Below, in pieces: positions 34,230 to 42,916 of a stretch of 64,000 bases of DNA. This DNA is from Streptomyces sp. NBC_01408 (GTDB lineage Bacteria > Actinomycetota > Actinomycetes > Streptomycetales > Streptomycetaceae). A model generated the notes under the pieces. The model was not told the DNA's origin and did no database searches. It worked only from the letters and a program-made list of their open reading frames with translations. Within the stretch, counting starts at the first letter, position 1, and each line of letters begins with the position of its first letter. Made by a program: the position numbers and the translations under genes. The stretch lies in contig NZ_JAPEPJ010000004.1 of assembly GCF_026340255.1 (NCBI RefSeq), positions 1 through 64,000 on the forward strand, given 5' to 3'.

Positions 34230-35248
34230 CCGCCGCGCCCGCCACCGCGGCGTGCACCACCGCCGCGACCGCGTGCCCCACCGACGCCGCCGCCTCCACC
34301 ACCGACGACTCCACCGCCGGCGCGCCCGCCGTCACCGCTGCGCCCGCCCCCGCGCCGCCGGCGGCCGGCCGGCTGCGGGCCTGGGCGGAACTGCTCAGGG
34401 TCCCCGCGGTGTTCACCGTGCCCGGCGACGCGCTCGCCGGAGCCGCGGCCGCCGGAGTGCGGCCCGGGCGCCGCAGCGTCCTCGCGGTCGGCGCCTCGCT
34501 GTGCCTGTACGAGGCGGGCATGGCCCTCAACGACTGGGCGGACCGCGAGGAGGACGCGGTGGCCCGCCCGCACCGGCCGCTGCCCTCGGGCCGGATCCGG
34601 CCCGGCGCCGCCCTCGCGGCCGCGGGCGTGCTGACGGCGGCCGGTCTCGCCCTGGCGGCGCGGGCCGGGCGCCCGGCGCTGGCCGTCGCCGTCCCGCTGG
34701 CGGCCACGGTCTGGGCGTACGACGTGCGGCTCAAGCACACCCCGGCGGGCCCGGCGGCCATGGCCTGCGCCCGCTCCCTGGACCTGCTGCTGGGCGCGGC
34801 CGCCGCCGCGGGCTCGGTCCGCCCGGCCCTGGCCCCGGCGGCCGTCCTGGGCGGCCACACCTACGCCGTCACCCTGGTCTCCCGCCGCGAGGCCGAGGGC
34901 GGTTCCACGGCCGCCCCGCTGGCCGCGCTCGCCGCGACGGGGCTGCTGGCCGCCTCGGTGGCCCGCCCGCCCGCGGCGGACCGGGGGCCGGACCGGGGGC
35001 CCTACGGGGCCGCCGTACGCGTCGCACTGGCCGCCGGGTACGCGACGACGTTCGCGCGGCCCCTCGTACACGCCGTGCTGCATCCGTCGCCGCCGCTCAC
35101 CCAGCGGGCGGTCGGCGGGGGCATCCGGGCCATGATCGCGTTGCAGGGCGGGCTGATGGCGCGCGCCGGGGCGCCGGGGACCGCGCTGCTGACCGCCGCG
35201 CTCGCGCCCGTCGCCGCCCGCCTGGCGCGGAAGGTGAGCACCACATGA
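34226..35248 (+). CDS. UbiA-family prenyltransferase (EboC-like)
   Basis: 340 residues, GTGA overlap with the upstream gene. After a Thr/Ala/Pro-rich leader of about 45 residues come eight or so membrane helices. The polyprenyl-diphosphate site is NDWADREED (Asn102, Asp103, Asp106, Asp110), matching NDxxDxxxD. The second Asp-rich loop reads YDVRLKHT, with only one Asp. EboC proteins of this type are integral to Ebo clusters. Donor and acceptor unknown. Confidence 0.82.
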   Translation: MTAAPATAACTTAATACPTDAAASTTDDSTAGAPAVTAAPAPAPPAAGRLRAWAELLRVPAVFTVPGDALAGAAAAGVRPGRRSVLAVGASLCLYEAGMALNDWADREEDAVARPHRPLPSGRIRPGAALAAAGVLTAAGLALAARAGRPALAVAVPLAATVWAYDVRLKHTPAGPAAMACARSLDLLLGAAAAAGSVRPALAPAAVLGGHTYAVTLVSRREAEGGSTAAPLAALAATGLLAASVARPPAADRGPDRGPYGAAVRVALAAGYATTFARPLVHAVLHPSPPLTQRAVGGGIRAMIALQGGLMARAGAPGTALLTAALAPVAARLARKVSTT

Positions 35249-36090
35249 GCGCCCTGCGCCTGGGATACGGCACCAACGGCCTGACCGACCTGCGGCTCGA
35301 CGACGCCCTCGCGCTGCTCGCCGACCTCGGGTACGACGGGGTCGGGCTGACGCTCGACCACATGCACCTGGACCCCTTCGCCCCCGACCTGGCCGCGCTG
35401 ACGGCCCGTACCGCGCGGCGGCTGGCCTCGCTCGGGCTCGGCGTGACGGTGGAGACCGGCGCCCGCTACGTGCTCGACCCGCGCCGCAAGCACGGCCCCA
35501 CCCTGCTCGACGCGGACGAGGACGCCCGCGGGGCCCGGACCGGTCTGCTGGTGCGGGCGGTCCGGATCGCCGCCGAGCTGGGCGCGCACGCCGTGCACTG
35601 CTTCAGCGGGGTGCTGCCCGAAGGCGTCGACGAGGACACCGGCTGGAAGCGGCTGGGCGAGTCCCTCGGTCCCGTCCTGGACGCGGCCGAGGAGTACGGG
35701 ATGCCGCTCGCGATCGAACCCGAGCCCGGCCATCTGCTGGCCACGCTCGCCGACTTCCACCGGCTGCGGGCCGATCTCGGTGACCCGGGCCCGCTCGGCC
35801 TGACCCTCGACATCGGCCACTGCCAGTGCCTGGAGGACGACAGCCCGGCCGACTGCGTCCGGGCGGCCGGGCCGTGGCTGCGGCACGTGCAGATCGAGGA
35901 CATGCGCCGGGGGGTCCACGAGCACCTGCCCTTCGGGGACGGGGAGATCGACTTCCCGCCCGTGCTGGAGGCCCTGGCCGCGACCGGCTACCAGGGGCTG
36001 ACCGTCGTCGAGCTCCCCCGCCACTCCCACGCCGGGCCCGCGCAGGCCGCGCGGTCCCTGCGGTTCCTGCGTAACGGAGGCACGAGATGA
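35245..36090 (+). CDS. Xylose-isomerase-like TIM-barrel protein
   Basis: 281 residues, ATGA overlap. AP-endonuclease-2/sugar-phosphate-isomerase barrel: GYGTNGLTDLRLDDALALLADLGYDGV at the N-terminus, metal-ligand candidates in EPEPGHLL, DIGHCQC, HVQIEDM and the Glu of VVELPRHSH. Probably isomerises or epimerises a sugar or cyclitol made by the gene before. Substrate unknown. Confidence 0.8.
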   Translation: MSALRLGYGTNGLTDLRLDDALALLADLGYDGVGLTLDHMHLDPFAPDLAALTARTARRLASLGLGVTVETGARYVLDPRRKHGPTLLDADEDARGARTGLLVRAVRIAAELGAHAVHCFSGVLPEGVDEDTGWKRLGESLGPVLDAAEEYGMPLAIEPEPGHLLATLADFHRLRADLGDPGPLGLTLDIGHCQCLEDDSPADCVRAAGPWLRHVQIEDMRRGVHEHLPFGDGEIDFPPVLEALAATGYQGLTVVELPRHSHAGPAQAARSLRFLRNGGTR

Positions 36091-36737
36091 CCGCCCAGCA
36101 CACCGAGCCCCGCGAGAGCCCGAACGCGACCCCGTACGAGACCGCGTACGAGGACGGAGCCCCGTACGAGCGGGTGCGCGCCGAGGCGTACGGCCCGCTC
36201 GACGACGCCGCCCGCGCCTGGCTGGACGCGGCCCTCGCCGACGCGGCCGCCGGGGCCACCGGCTGGGAGCTGCGCTTCGCCGAGGCCGGCCGCAACTGCG
36301 CCGCGCCCGACGCGGCCCGCGTGCTGCTGCTCGCCGCCGCCCGCCCCGGCGCGGCCACCGTGACCCGGCTCTACCGGCAGGGCAGCGCCGCCGAGCGGCG
36401 TGCCGTGCTGCTGGCCCTGCCGTACCTGGACCCCGCTCCCGGCGACGGCGTGCCGCTGGTCGAGGACGCCCTGCGCGCCAACGACACCCTGCTGGTGGCG
36501 GCCGCCCTCGGCCCGTACGCGGCCCGCCACCTGGCGCCGCACGCCTGGCGGCATGCGGTGCTCAAGTGCCTGTTCACCGGCGTCCCGCTGGCCGCGGTCG
36601 CGGGCCTGGAGCGGCGCGCCCGCGGGGACGGCGAACTGGCCCGGATGCTCACCGCCTTCGCCGCCGAACGCACCGCCGCCGGCCGCGCGGTCCCCGAGGA
36701 CCTGCGCCGTGCGCTCACCCTGACCGAGGAGCAGTAA
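36087..36737 (+). CDS. EboA-domain protein
   Basis: 216 residues, ATGA overlap. Helical, Ala-rich; the segment APHAWRHAVLKCLFTGVPLAAV near residues 151-172 is the conserved EboA core. No catalytic function known for EboA; it is a marker of Ebo clusters, which in cyanobacteria move scytonemin precursors to the periplasm. Confidence 0.78.
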   Translation: MTAQHTEPRESPNATPYETAYEDGAPYERVRAEAYGPLDDAARAWLDAALADAAAGATGWELRFAEAGRNCAAPDAARVLLLAAARPGAATVTRLYRQGSAAERRAVLLALPYLDPAPGDGVPLVEDALRANDTLLVAAALGPYAARHLAPHAWRHAVLKCLFTGVPLAAVAGLERRARGDGELARMLTAFAAERTAAGRAVPEDLRRALTLTEEQ

Positions 36738-37607
36738 ATGCGTATCTTCGACCCGCACATCCACATGACCTCGCGCACCACCGACGACTACGAGGCCATG
36801 TACGCGGCAGGCGTCCGCGCGGTCGTGGAGCCCGCATTCTGGCTGGGCCAGCCCCGGACCTCCCCCGCGTCGTTCATCGACTACTTCGACGCGCTGCTCG
36901 GCTGGGAGCCCTTCCGCGCCGCCCAGCACGGGATAGTCCACCACTGCACGATCGCGCTCAACCCCAAGGAGGCCAACGACCCGCGCTGCACCCCGGTGCT
37001 CGCGGAGCTGCCCCGCTACCTCGTCAAGGACCAGGTCGTGGCCGTGGGCGAGATCGGCTACGACTCGATGACGCCGGCCGAGGACCACGCGATGGAGGTG
37101 CAGCTCCAGCTGGCCGCCGACCACGGCCTGCCCGCCCTGGTGCACACCCCCCACCGCGACAAGCTGGAGGGGCTGCGCCGCACGATCGACGTCGTACGCG
37201 GGTCCGCGCTCGGCACCGGGCGGGCCCTGCTGGACCACCTGAACGAGTCCACGGTGAAGGAGGCCAAGGACAGCGGCGCCTGGCTGGGTTTCTCCGTCTA
37301 CCCCGACACCAAGATGGACGAGGAGCGGATGGTCGCGGTGCTCAAGGAGTACGGGCCGGACCAGGTGCTGGTCAACTCCGCCGCCGACTGGGGCAAGAGC
37401 GATCCGCTGAAGACCCGCAAGGTCGGCGAGGCCATGCTGGCCGCGGGCTTCGACGAGGACGACGTGGACCTGGTGCTGTGGCGCAACCCGGTCGCCTTCT
37501 ACTCGCTCAGCGGGCGGCTGCGCCTGGAGGCCGCCGCCACCGGCGCCACCCACGAGGGCAACTCGATCCTGCGCGGCGCCCCCAAGACCGTCCCCGCCGG
37601 GGTGTGA
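36738..37607 (+). CDS. TatD-family metal-dependent hydrolase (EboB-like)
   Basis: 289 residues, starting at the base after the preceding stop. Metal motif FDPHIHMTSRT near residues 4-14, Glu in VAVGEIGYDSM near 100, His in LVHTPHRDK near 136 and Asp in NSAADWGKSDP near 215. TIM-barrel amidohydrolase fold. In Ebo clusters its substrate is unknown. Confidence 0.85.
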   Translation: MRIFDPHIHMTSRTTDDYEAMYAAGVRAVVEPAFWLGQPRTSPASFIDYFDALLGWEPFRAAQHGIVHHCTIALNPKEANDPRCTPVLAELPRYLVKDQVVAVGEIGYDSMTPAEDHAMEVQLQLAADHGLPALVHTPHRDKLEGLRRTIDVVRGSALGTGRALLDHLNESTVKEAKDSGAWLGFSVYPDTKMDEERMVAVLKEYGPDQVLVNSAADWGKSDPLKTRKVGEAMLAAGFDEDDVDLVLWRNPVAFYSLSGRLRLEAAATGATHEGNSILRGAPKTVPAGV

Positions 37608-37610
37608 GCG

Positions 37611-38780
37611 GTGCGCTTCCGGCACGAGGACGGCTCCACCGTCCACCTCGCGTACTGCACCAACGTGCACCCGGCCGAGACCCTCGACGGGGTCCTCGCC
37701 CAGCTGCGCGACCATGCCGAGCCGGTGCGCCGCAGGCTGGGCGTGGGCCGGCTCGGCATCGGGCTGTGGCTGGCCGAGGAGGCCGCCCGCACCCTGGACC
37801 GCGACCCGCGCTCGCTGCTGGGGCTGCGCGCCGAGCTGGAGCGCCGCGGGCTGGAGGTCGTCACCCTCAACGGCTTCCCCTACGAGGGCTTCGGCGCCGA
37901 GGTGGTCAAGTACCGCGTCTACCGTCCCGACTGGGCCGACGCGCAGCGCCTGGAGTACACCCTGGCGCTGGCCCGGGTGCTGACCCGGCTGCTGCCCGAC
38001 GACGTGGCCGAGGGCACGGTCTCCACGCTGCCGCTGGCCTGGCGCACCGGGTACGGGGAGGAGCGGGCCGCCCGCGCGCACGCGGCCCTGGAGGTCCTCG
38101 GCGAGCGGCTCGACGCCCTCGCGGAGGAGAGCGGCCGCTCGGTCCGCGTCGGCCTGGAGCCGGAGCCGGGCTGCGCGGTGGAGACCACCGCCGACGCGAT
38201 CGGCCCGCTGAGCGCCCTCGGGCACGAGCGCATCGGGATCTGTGTGGACACCTGCCACCTGGCGACCTCCTTCGAGGAGCCGCGGGCGGCCTTCGCCGCC
38301 CTGGCCGCGGCGGACGTGCCGATCGTGAAGTCCCAGCTGTCCGCGGCCCTGCACGCCGAGCAGCCGGGGCGGCCCGAGGTGCGGGCGGCGCTGGCCGCCT
38401 TCGACGAGCCGCGGTTCCTGCACCAGACCCGTACGCGGAGCAACGGGGAGCTGCACGGCTGCGACGACCTGGGCCCCGCCCTGTCGGGTGGCCTCGCGAC
38501 GGACACCGGGCCGTGGCGCTCCCACTTCCACGTGCCCCTGCACGCGGCGCCGCAGGCGCCGTTGACCTCCACCCGGCCCGTGCTGGAGGAGGCGGTGGCC
38601 GAGCTGGTCGGCGGCGAGCGGCCGCTGACCCGGCACCTGGAGGTGGAGACGTACACCTGGCAGGCGCTGCCGCCCGCGCTGCGGCCCCGCGACGCGGACC
38701 AGCTCGCCGACGGCATCGCCGCCGAACTCTCCCTCGTCCGCGACCTGCTGACGCACCACGGCCTGAAGGAACTGCCATGA
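37611..38780 (+). CDS. EboE-type metabolite-traffic TIM-barrel protein
   Basis: 389 residues from the GTG at 37611. YCTNVHPAETLDGVLAQL at 15-32 is the family opening; RLGIGLWLAEEAARTL, TLNGFPYEGFGAEVVKYRVY and GLEPEPGCAVETT follow, with CVDTCHLA as metal-ligand region. Related to xylose isomerase and to the barrel at 35245. Overlaps the phosphodiesterase by ATGA. Confidence 0.82.
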   Translation: MRFRHEDGSTVHLAYCTNVHPAETLDGVLAQLRDHAEPVRRRLGVGRLGIGLWLAEEAARTLDRDPRSLLGLRAELERRGLEVVTLNGFPYEGFGAEVVKYRVYRPDWADAQRLEYTLALARVLTRLLPDDVAEGTVSTLPLAWRTGYGEERAARAHAALEVLGERLDALAEESGRSVRVGLEPEPGCAVETTADAIGPLSALGHERIGICVDTCHLATSFEEPRAAFAALAAADVPIVKSQLSAALHAEQPGRPEVRAALAAFDEPRFLHQTRTRSNGELHGCDDLGPALSGGLATDTGPWRSHFHVPLHAAPQAPLTSTRPVLEEAVAELVGGERPLTRHLEVETYTWQALPPALRPRDADQLADGIAAELSLVRDLLTHHGLKELP

Positions 38781-40312
38781 CGCCCGCCGCCCCGCCCCCG
38801 CCCACCGGCCAGAGCGCGACCCCGAGCACGGCCGCGACCCCGAGCACCGCCGCGACCCCGAGCACCGCCGCGACCCCGAGCACCGCCGCGATCCCGAGCA
38901 CGGCCGCGGCGACGAGCCCGGCCGCGAGTCCGGGCGCGACCCCGCTGCTCGTGCTGGACGTCGTCGGTCTCACCCCGCGCCTGCTGGAGCACATGCCGCA
39001 CCTGACGGCTCTGGCCCGGGGCGGCTCGCGCGCCGCGCTGGAGACCGTACTGCCCGCGGTGACCTGCTCGGTGCAGGCCACCTTCCTGACCGGCGCCACC
39101 CCGTCCGAGCACGGCATCGTCGGCAACGGCTGGTACTTCCGGGACCTCGGCGAGGTCCTGCTGTGGCGCCAGAGCCACGAGCTGATCGAGGGGGACCGCG
39201 TCTGGGACGCGGCGCGCCGGGTCCGGCCCGGCTACACGGTCGCCAACATCTGCTGGTGGTACGCGATGGGCTCGGGCGCCGACTGGACGGTCACGCCCCG
39301 TCCCGTCTACTACGCCGACGGCCGCAAGGAGCCCGACTGCTACACCCGGCCGCCGGCCCTGCACGACGAACTCACCGAGCGCCTGGGCACCTTCCCGCTG
39401 TTCACCTACTGGGGGCCGGGCGCCGGCCTGCCCTCCTCCCAGTGGATCATCGACGCGACCCGGCACGTCATGGCCACCCGCAGCCCCGACCTGACCCTGG
39501 CCTACCTTCCGCACCTGGACTACGACCTCCAGCGGTTCGGCCCCGACGACCCCCGCTCCCACCGTGCGGCCGCCGCGCTGGACGCCGCGCTCGCGCCGCT
39601 GCTGGCGGACGCCCGCGCCCAGGGCCGTACGGTCGTGGCGCTCTCCGAGTACGGCATCACCCGGGTCAGCCGCCCGGTGGACATCAACCGCGCCCTGCGC
39701 CGCGCGGGGCTGCTGGAGGTCCACACCCAGGACGGCATGGAGTACCTCGACCCGGGCGCCTCGCGCGCCTTCGCCGTCGCCGACCACCAGGTCGCCCACG
39801 TCTACGTGCGCCACCCCGAGGACCTCGGCGCCGCCCGCGAGGCGCTGGCCGGACTCCCGGGCCTGGCGCTGCTCCTGGACGAGGACGGCAAGAAGGCCGA
39901 GGGGCTGGACCACCCGCGCTCCGGCGAACTGGTCGCCGTCGCCGAGCCGGACGCCTGGTTCACGTACTACTACTGGCTCGACGACGCCCGCGCCCCCGAC
40001 TTCGCCCGGCTGGTGGACATCCACCGCAAGCCCGGTTACGACCCCGCCGAGCTGTTCCTGGACCCCGAGGACCCGTACGTCCGGGTCAGGGCCGCGGGCG
40101 CGGTGGCCCGCAAGAAGCTCGGCATGCGCTACCGGATGGCGGTCGTCCCCCTGGACCCCTCCCCCGTCCGCGGCAGCCACGGCCGGCTGCCCGGGCACCC
40201 CGACGACGGCCCGCTGGTGCTGTGTTCGGTGCCGGCGGCCGTGTCGGGCCAGGTCGCGGCCACCGAGGTGAAGGCTCTGCTGCTGGAGCTGGCCGGGCTG
40301 ACCGGGGCCTGA
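38777..40312 (+). CDS. Alkaline-phosphatase-superfamily phosphodiesterase (EboF-like)
   Basis: 511 residues. After a low-complexity leader (ATPSTA repeats) comes a nucleotide pyrophosphatase/phosphodiesterase domain: VLDVVGLTPRLLEHM with the first metal Asp, catalytic Thr in VTCSVQATFLTGATPSEHGIVGNGW, YLPHLDYDLQRFG, and DHQVAHVY. Releases nucleotides, phosphate or phosphoesters; in Ebo clusters the substrate is not known. Last gene of the operon. Confidence 0.82.
   Translation: MTPAAPPPPTGQSATPSTAATPSTAATPSTAATPSTAAIPSTAAATSPAASPGATPLLVLDVVGLTPRLLEHMPHLTALARGGSRAALETVLPAVTCSVQATFLTGATPSEHGIVGNGWYFRDLGEVLLWRQSHELIEGDRVWDAARRVRPGYTVANICWWYAMGSGADWTVTPRPVYYADGRKEPDCYTRPPALHDELTERLGTFPLFTYWGPGAGLPSSQWIIDATRHVMATRSPDLTLAYLPHLDYDLQRFGPDDPRSHRAAAALDAALAPLLADARAQGRTVVALSEYGITRVSRPVDINRALRRAGLLEVHTQDGMEYLDPGASRAFAVADHQVAHVYVRHPEDLGAAREALAGLPGLALLLDEDGKKAEGLDHPRSGELVAVAEPDAWFTYYYWLDDARAPDFARLVDIHRKPGYDPAELFLDPEDPYVRVRAAGAVARKKLGMRYRMAVVPLDPSPVRGSHGRLPGHPDDGPLVLCSVPAAVSGQVAATEVKALLLELAGLTGA
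38816..38905 (+). repeat. Five 18-bp tandem repeats at the 5' end of the phosphodiesterase gene
   Basis: Unit GCGACCCCGAGCACSGCC from 38816, five copies, encoding ATPSTA (fourth-fifth copies vary by one base). Adds a flexible N-terminal linker and could vary in number between strains. Confidence 0.85.
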
Positions 40313-40469
40313 GAGCGGGCCCTTGCGGGGCGGCCGGGACCGGGGGCCGGCCGCCTGCGGGTCCCGGCTCCACCCGGTCCCGATCCAAGCTCTGGGGCCA
40401 GTCGAGAGCGTGCGGGGAGGATCGGACGCATCCCGTACCAGCTGTGGCCGAGAAGACTCAAAGGGGTCC

Positions 40470-40805
40470 ATGCCCGTGGAAAACAACGCTTCGTCGGCTG
40501 CGCTGTCCGGGCGGGCCGAGCGGATTGCCTCGCGCAGCCGCGGTGACAACTGGAAGAAGGCGCCGCGCCGCATCGAGAAATCCGAGTGCATCACCTGCGA
40601 CAGCTGCCTGCGCGGCTGCCCGGCGGAGTTCGGTGCCATCTTCGACCGCGGCCTCGACGTCGTGATCATCCCCGAGCTGTGCTCGGGCTGCCCGGCCTGC
40701 GTCCTGGAGTGCCCCGTCGACTGCATCTACGTCGACGAGGACTGGACCCCCACCGACGACTCGATGTGGAACCACATCGAGCTCACCGCCGGAGGTACGT
40801 CATGA
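40470..40805 (+). CDS. Two-cluster ferredoxin (KinI-like position)
   Basis: 111 residues from the ATG at 40470 (AAAGGGG before it). Two 4Fe-4S motifs: CITCDSCLRGCP near 45-56 and CSGCPACVLECP near 75-86. The stop overlaps the next ATG, so it and the 680-residue protein are translated together. A ferredoxin heads the conserved hydrazine gene set of kinamycin clusters (recalled). It would donate electrons, perhaps for nitrite reduction or N-N bond formation. Confidence 0.85.
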   Translation: MPVENNASSAALSGRAERIASRSRGDNWKKAPRRIEKSECITCDSCLRGCPAEFGAIFDRGLDVVIIPELCSGCPACVLECPVDCIYVDEDWTPTDDSMWNHIELTAGGTS

Positions 40806-42844
40806 CCGGGCCCGCCGAGCGCGAGTCCCGCCGCGCCGTCAACGCCAGGAAGCGGATCAGCCGCCGGCCCAGCCGGCTCGGCACTCCCGCCGGAACCACC
40901 CTCAAGCCGGACCGCGAGGGCGAGCCCGACGCCGGCTTCCCCAGCCTGCTCAAGCGGGCCTGGCAGCGCGCCACCGAAGCCGGTGACCCGCGCTCCTCGG
41001 TCGAGGTGCTGCTCACCCTCGACGGCTACGTCCCCGCCGACGTGCAGCTGCGGGCGCTGAGCACCGCGGACGAGGCGGCGCTCAAGGTGCTGTCCGGGCT
41101 GACCTGGCGTGCCGAGGGCGGTGTCGACCTCGTCGCGGAAGCCGCGGCCGCGGCCGACGCGTCCGCGGACACCGGTGCGCAGCCCGCGTTCCTCGGCGAG
41201 ATCGCCCTCGCCACCAGCGGCCGCATCCTGCTGCGCGTCCCCTCCCAGGCTCCCCTCGACAAGCAGAACCTGGTCGGCGGCGTGCTGCGCGTGCCGTGGA
41301 CCGCGCGCCAGCTGGCCGCGTACGCCGAGGAGACCCGGCTCGCCGCCGACCTGCTCGCCGAGTCGGTCGCCGACTGCCGGCAGTGGCTCGCGGACCAGGG
41401 CGCCGAGGCCCGTGACGAACTGCTCGAGCAGGCGAAGGAAGCGGCCCTGCGCAACGCGCCCTTCGTGCTCTACCAGGAGCAGAAGCAGTACACGAACTTC
41501 CGCGACCAGAACACCCTCACCGGCAAGACCCTGTGGCCGGGCCACCCGGACTGCGCGCTCAGCAGCCTCCAGGGCCTGCCCCTGGACCTGTGGTCGGACA
41601 ACGACGTCCAGATGGTCGTCTGCCTCACCCTGCTCATCCGCTCGGCCGGCTTCGGCCGGATCGAGGAGGCGAACAACACCCAGCTGACCGTCGACCACGT
41701 CGCGTACATGCTGGAGCGGGTCCGCCGGGGCTACAACGGCGTCGCGGGCGCCGAACCGGTCGCCCCCGCGGCCTCGCACCGCGTCAAGGACCTCGGCGAC
41801 CTCGCCGACGCCCTGCGCGCCCGCCGCCAGGAGCGGGCCACCAACAGGCTGCTCTACCGCGAGATCCACGGCGCCCTCATGCACAAGATCGAGCGCGTGG
41901 CCGGAACTCCCGCCGAGGGCGTCCGCGCCCGCGAGGAGGCGGTCACCGACCGGCTGCGCGAGCGCCTTCCGCTGACCGGCGCCACCCTGGAGGAGCTCGG
42001 CCTGCACCTCGCCGCCGCCCCCGAGTGGCTCGCCGTCCCGCACGGCGGCTACGGCACCGGCCTGGAGTCCCTCGTGTACGAGACGGTGGCCGCGACCTCC
42101 GAGGCCTTCCGCGCCGACTTCGCGATGAGCCGGGGCATGCGTTCGCTGCCCGCGCTGATCAGGGCGCTGCGCGAGGAGAGCTGGGCGGAGATCTGCGACT
42201 GGGACATCACCAACTTCTTCTGCTGCGTGGTGCCGCTGCCCGAGGCGCGCCGCCACTTCGCGGACTCGGCGGCCGCGCTCGCCGACACCGCGTGGGCCAT
42301 GTCCTCGCGGATGCAGTACAACTCCTGGCACTTCGTCCCGGGCAACGTGCCGCGCGTGCCCGAGGTGCTCGCCCGCGACCACTTCGTGCCGCCGACCATC
42401 CCGGACATCGCCTTCTACTCCGACCAGCACCACCACGGGCACGTCAACAACAAGGTGCGGTTCTCCATCCGTTCCCCGCAGTCCGTCACCGTGGACGGGC
42501 GCCGCTTCAACGGGTTCATGGACCTGCGGCTGCTGCGCTGCGACGGCACGCCCTTCAACGAGCAGGACATGCTCGCCGCCCACCGCGTGTCGGCCTTCAT
42601 CGCCCGGGCCACGAGCCTGGTCGCGGCGATGGCCGCCGCCGGTGAGCACGTCGAGGTCACGTCCTTCGACGCCGCCTGGCACTGGTCGGCCATCACGGGA
42701 GAGGGGGCGGCGGCGCCCGAGCCGGCGGCAGCCCGTCCCGCGGCTCCCGAGCCGGTGGCGGCCGAGCCGGTGGCGGCCGAGCCGGTGGCGCCCGTGCCCC
42801 TGAGGGCCGAAGCCGCCCGGGGGCAGGCCCGCCGCGCGTCCTAG
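40802..42844 (+). CDS. 680-residue unknown protein, candidate N-N bond-forming enzyme
   Basis: ATGA overlap with the ferredoxin. I do not recognise a family with certainty. Visible features: basic N-terminus (RKRISRRPSRLG), mixed helical region, KQYTNFRDQNTLTG near 230, a conserved-looking CDWDITNFFCC (residues 465-475), a His cluster QHHHGH (His543-545, His547) that could bind metal, and an Ala/Pro/Glu tail of repeated EPVAA. No clear membrane helices. Position and ferredoxin partner match the unassigned gene of the kinamycin hydrazine set, so it may use reduced ferredoxin to join two nitrogen species. That is inference. Confidence 0.7.
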   Translation: MTGPAERESRRAVNARKRISRRPSRLGTPAGTTLKPDREGEPDAGFPSLLKRAWQRATEAGDPRSSVEVLLTLDGYVPADVQLRALSTADEAALKVLSGLTWRAEGGVDLVAEAAAAADASADTGAQPAFLGEIALATSGRILLRVPSQAPLDKQNLVGGVLRVPWTARQLAAYAEETRLAADLLAESVADCRQWLADQGAEARDELLEQAKEAALRNAPFVLYQEQKQYTNFRDQNTLTGKTLWPGHPDCALSSLQGLPLDLWSDNDVQMVVCLTLLIRSAGFGRIEEANNTQLTVDHVAYMLERVRRGYNGVAGAEPVAPAASHRVKDLGDLADALRARRQERATNRLLYREIHGALMHKIERVAGTPAEGVRAREEAVTDRLRERLPLTGATLEELGLHLAAAPEWLAVPHGGYGTGLESLVYETVAATSEAFRADFAMSRGMRSLPALIRALREESWAEICDWDITNFFCCVVPLPEARRHFADSAAALADTAWAMSSRMQYNSWHFVPGNVPRVPEVLARDHFVPPTIPDIAFYSDQHHHGHVNNKVRFSIRSPQSVTVDGRRFNGFMDLRLLRCDGTPFNEQDMLAAHRVSAFIARATSLVAAMAAAGEHVEVTSFDAAWHWSAITGEGAAAPEPAAARPAAPEPVAAEPVAAEPVAPVPLRAEAARGQARRAS

Positions 42845-42916
42845 GGAGTGTCGGTCACAGCAGCGTCGCACCCGCCCGCCCCTCGCCCCGCCGGGGGTGC
42901 TCTTGAAGGAGAGCCG

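Noticed and set aside
35988..38759. 923-codon minus-strand open frame
   Set aside because: Antisense to the EboA, TatD and EboE genes, which have clear motifs and ATGA overlaps.
42841..42853. Second end of the MITE-like element (CTAGGGAGTGTCG)
   Set aside because: Only 13 bp match and no partner end nearby; treated as chance or a solo remnant.
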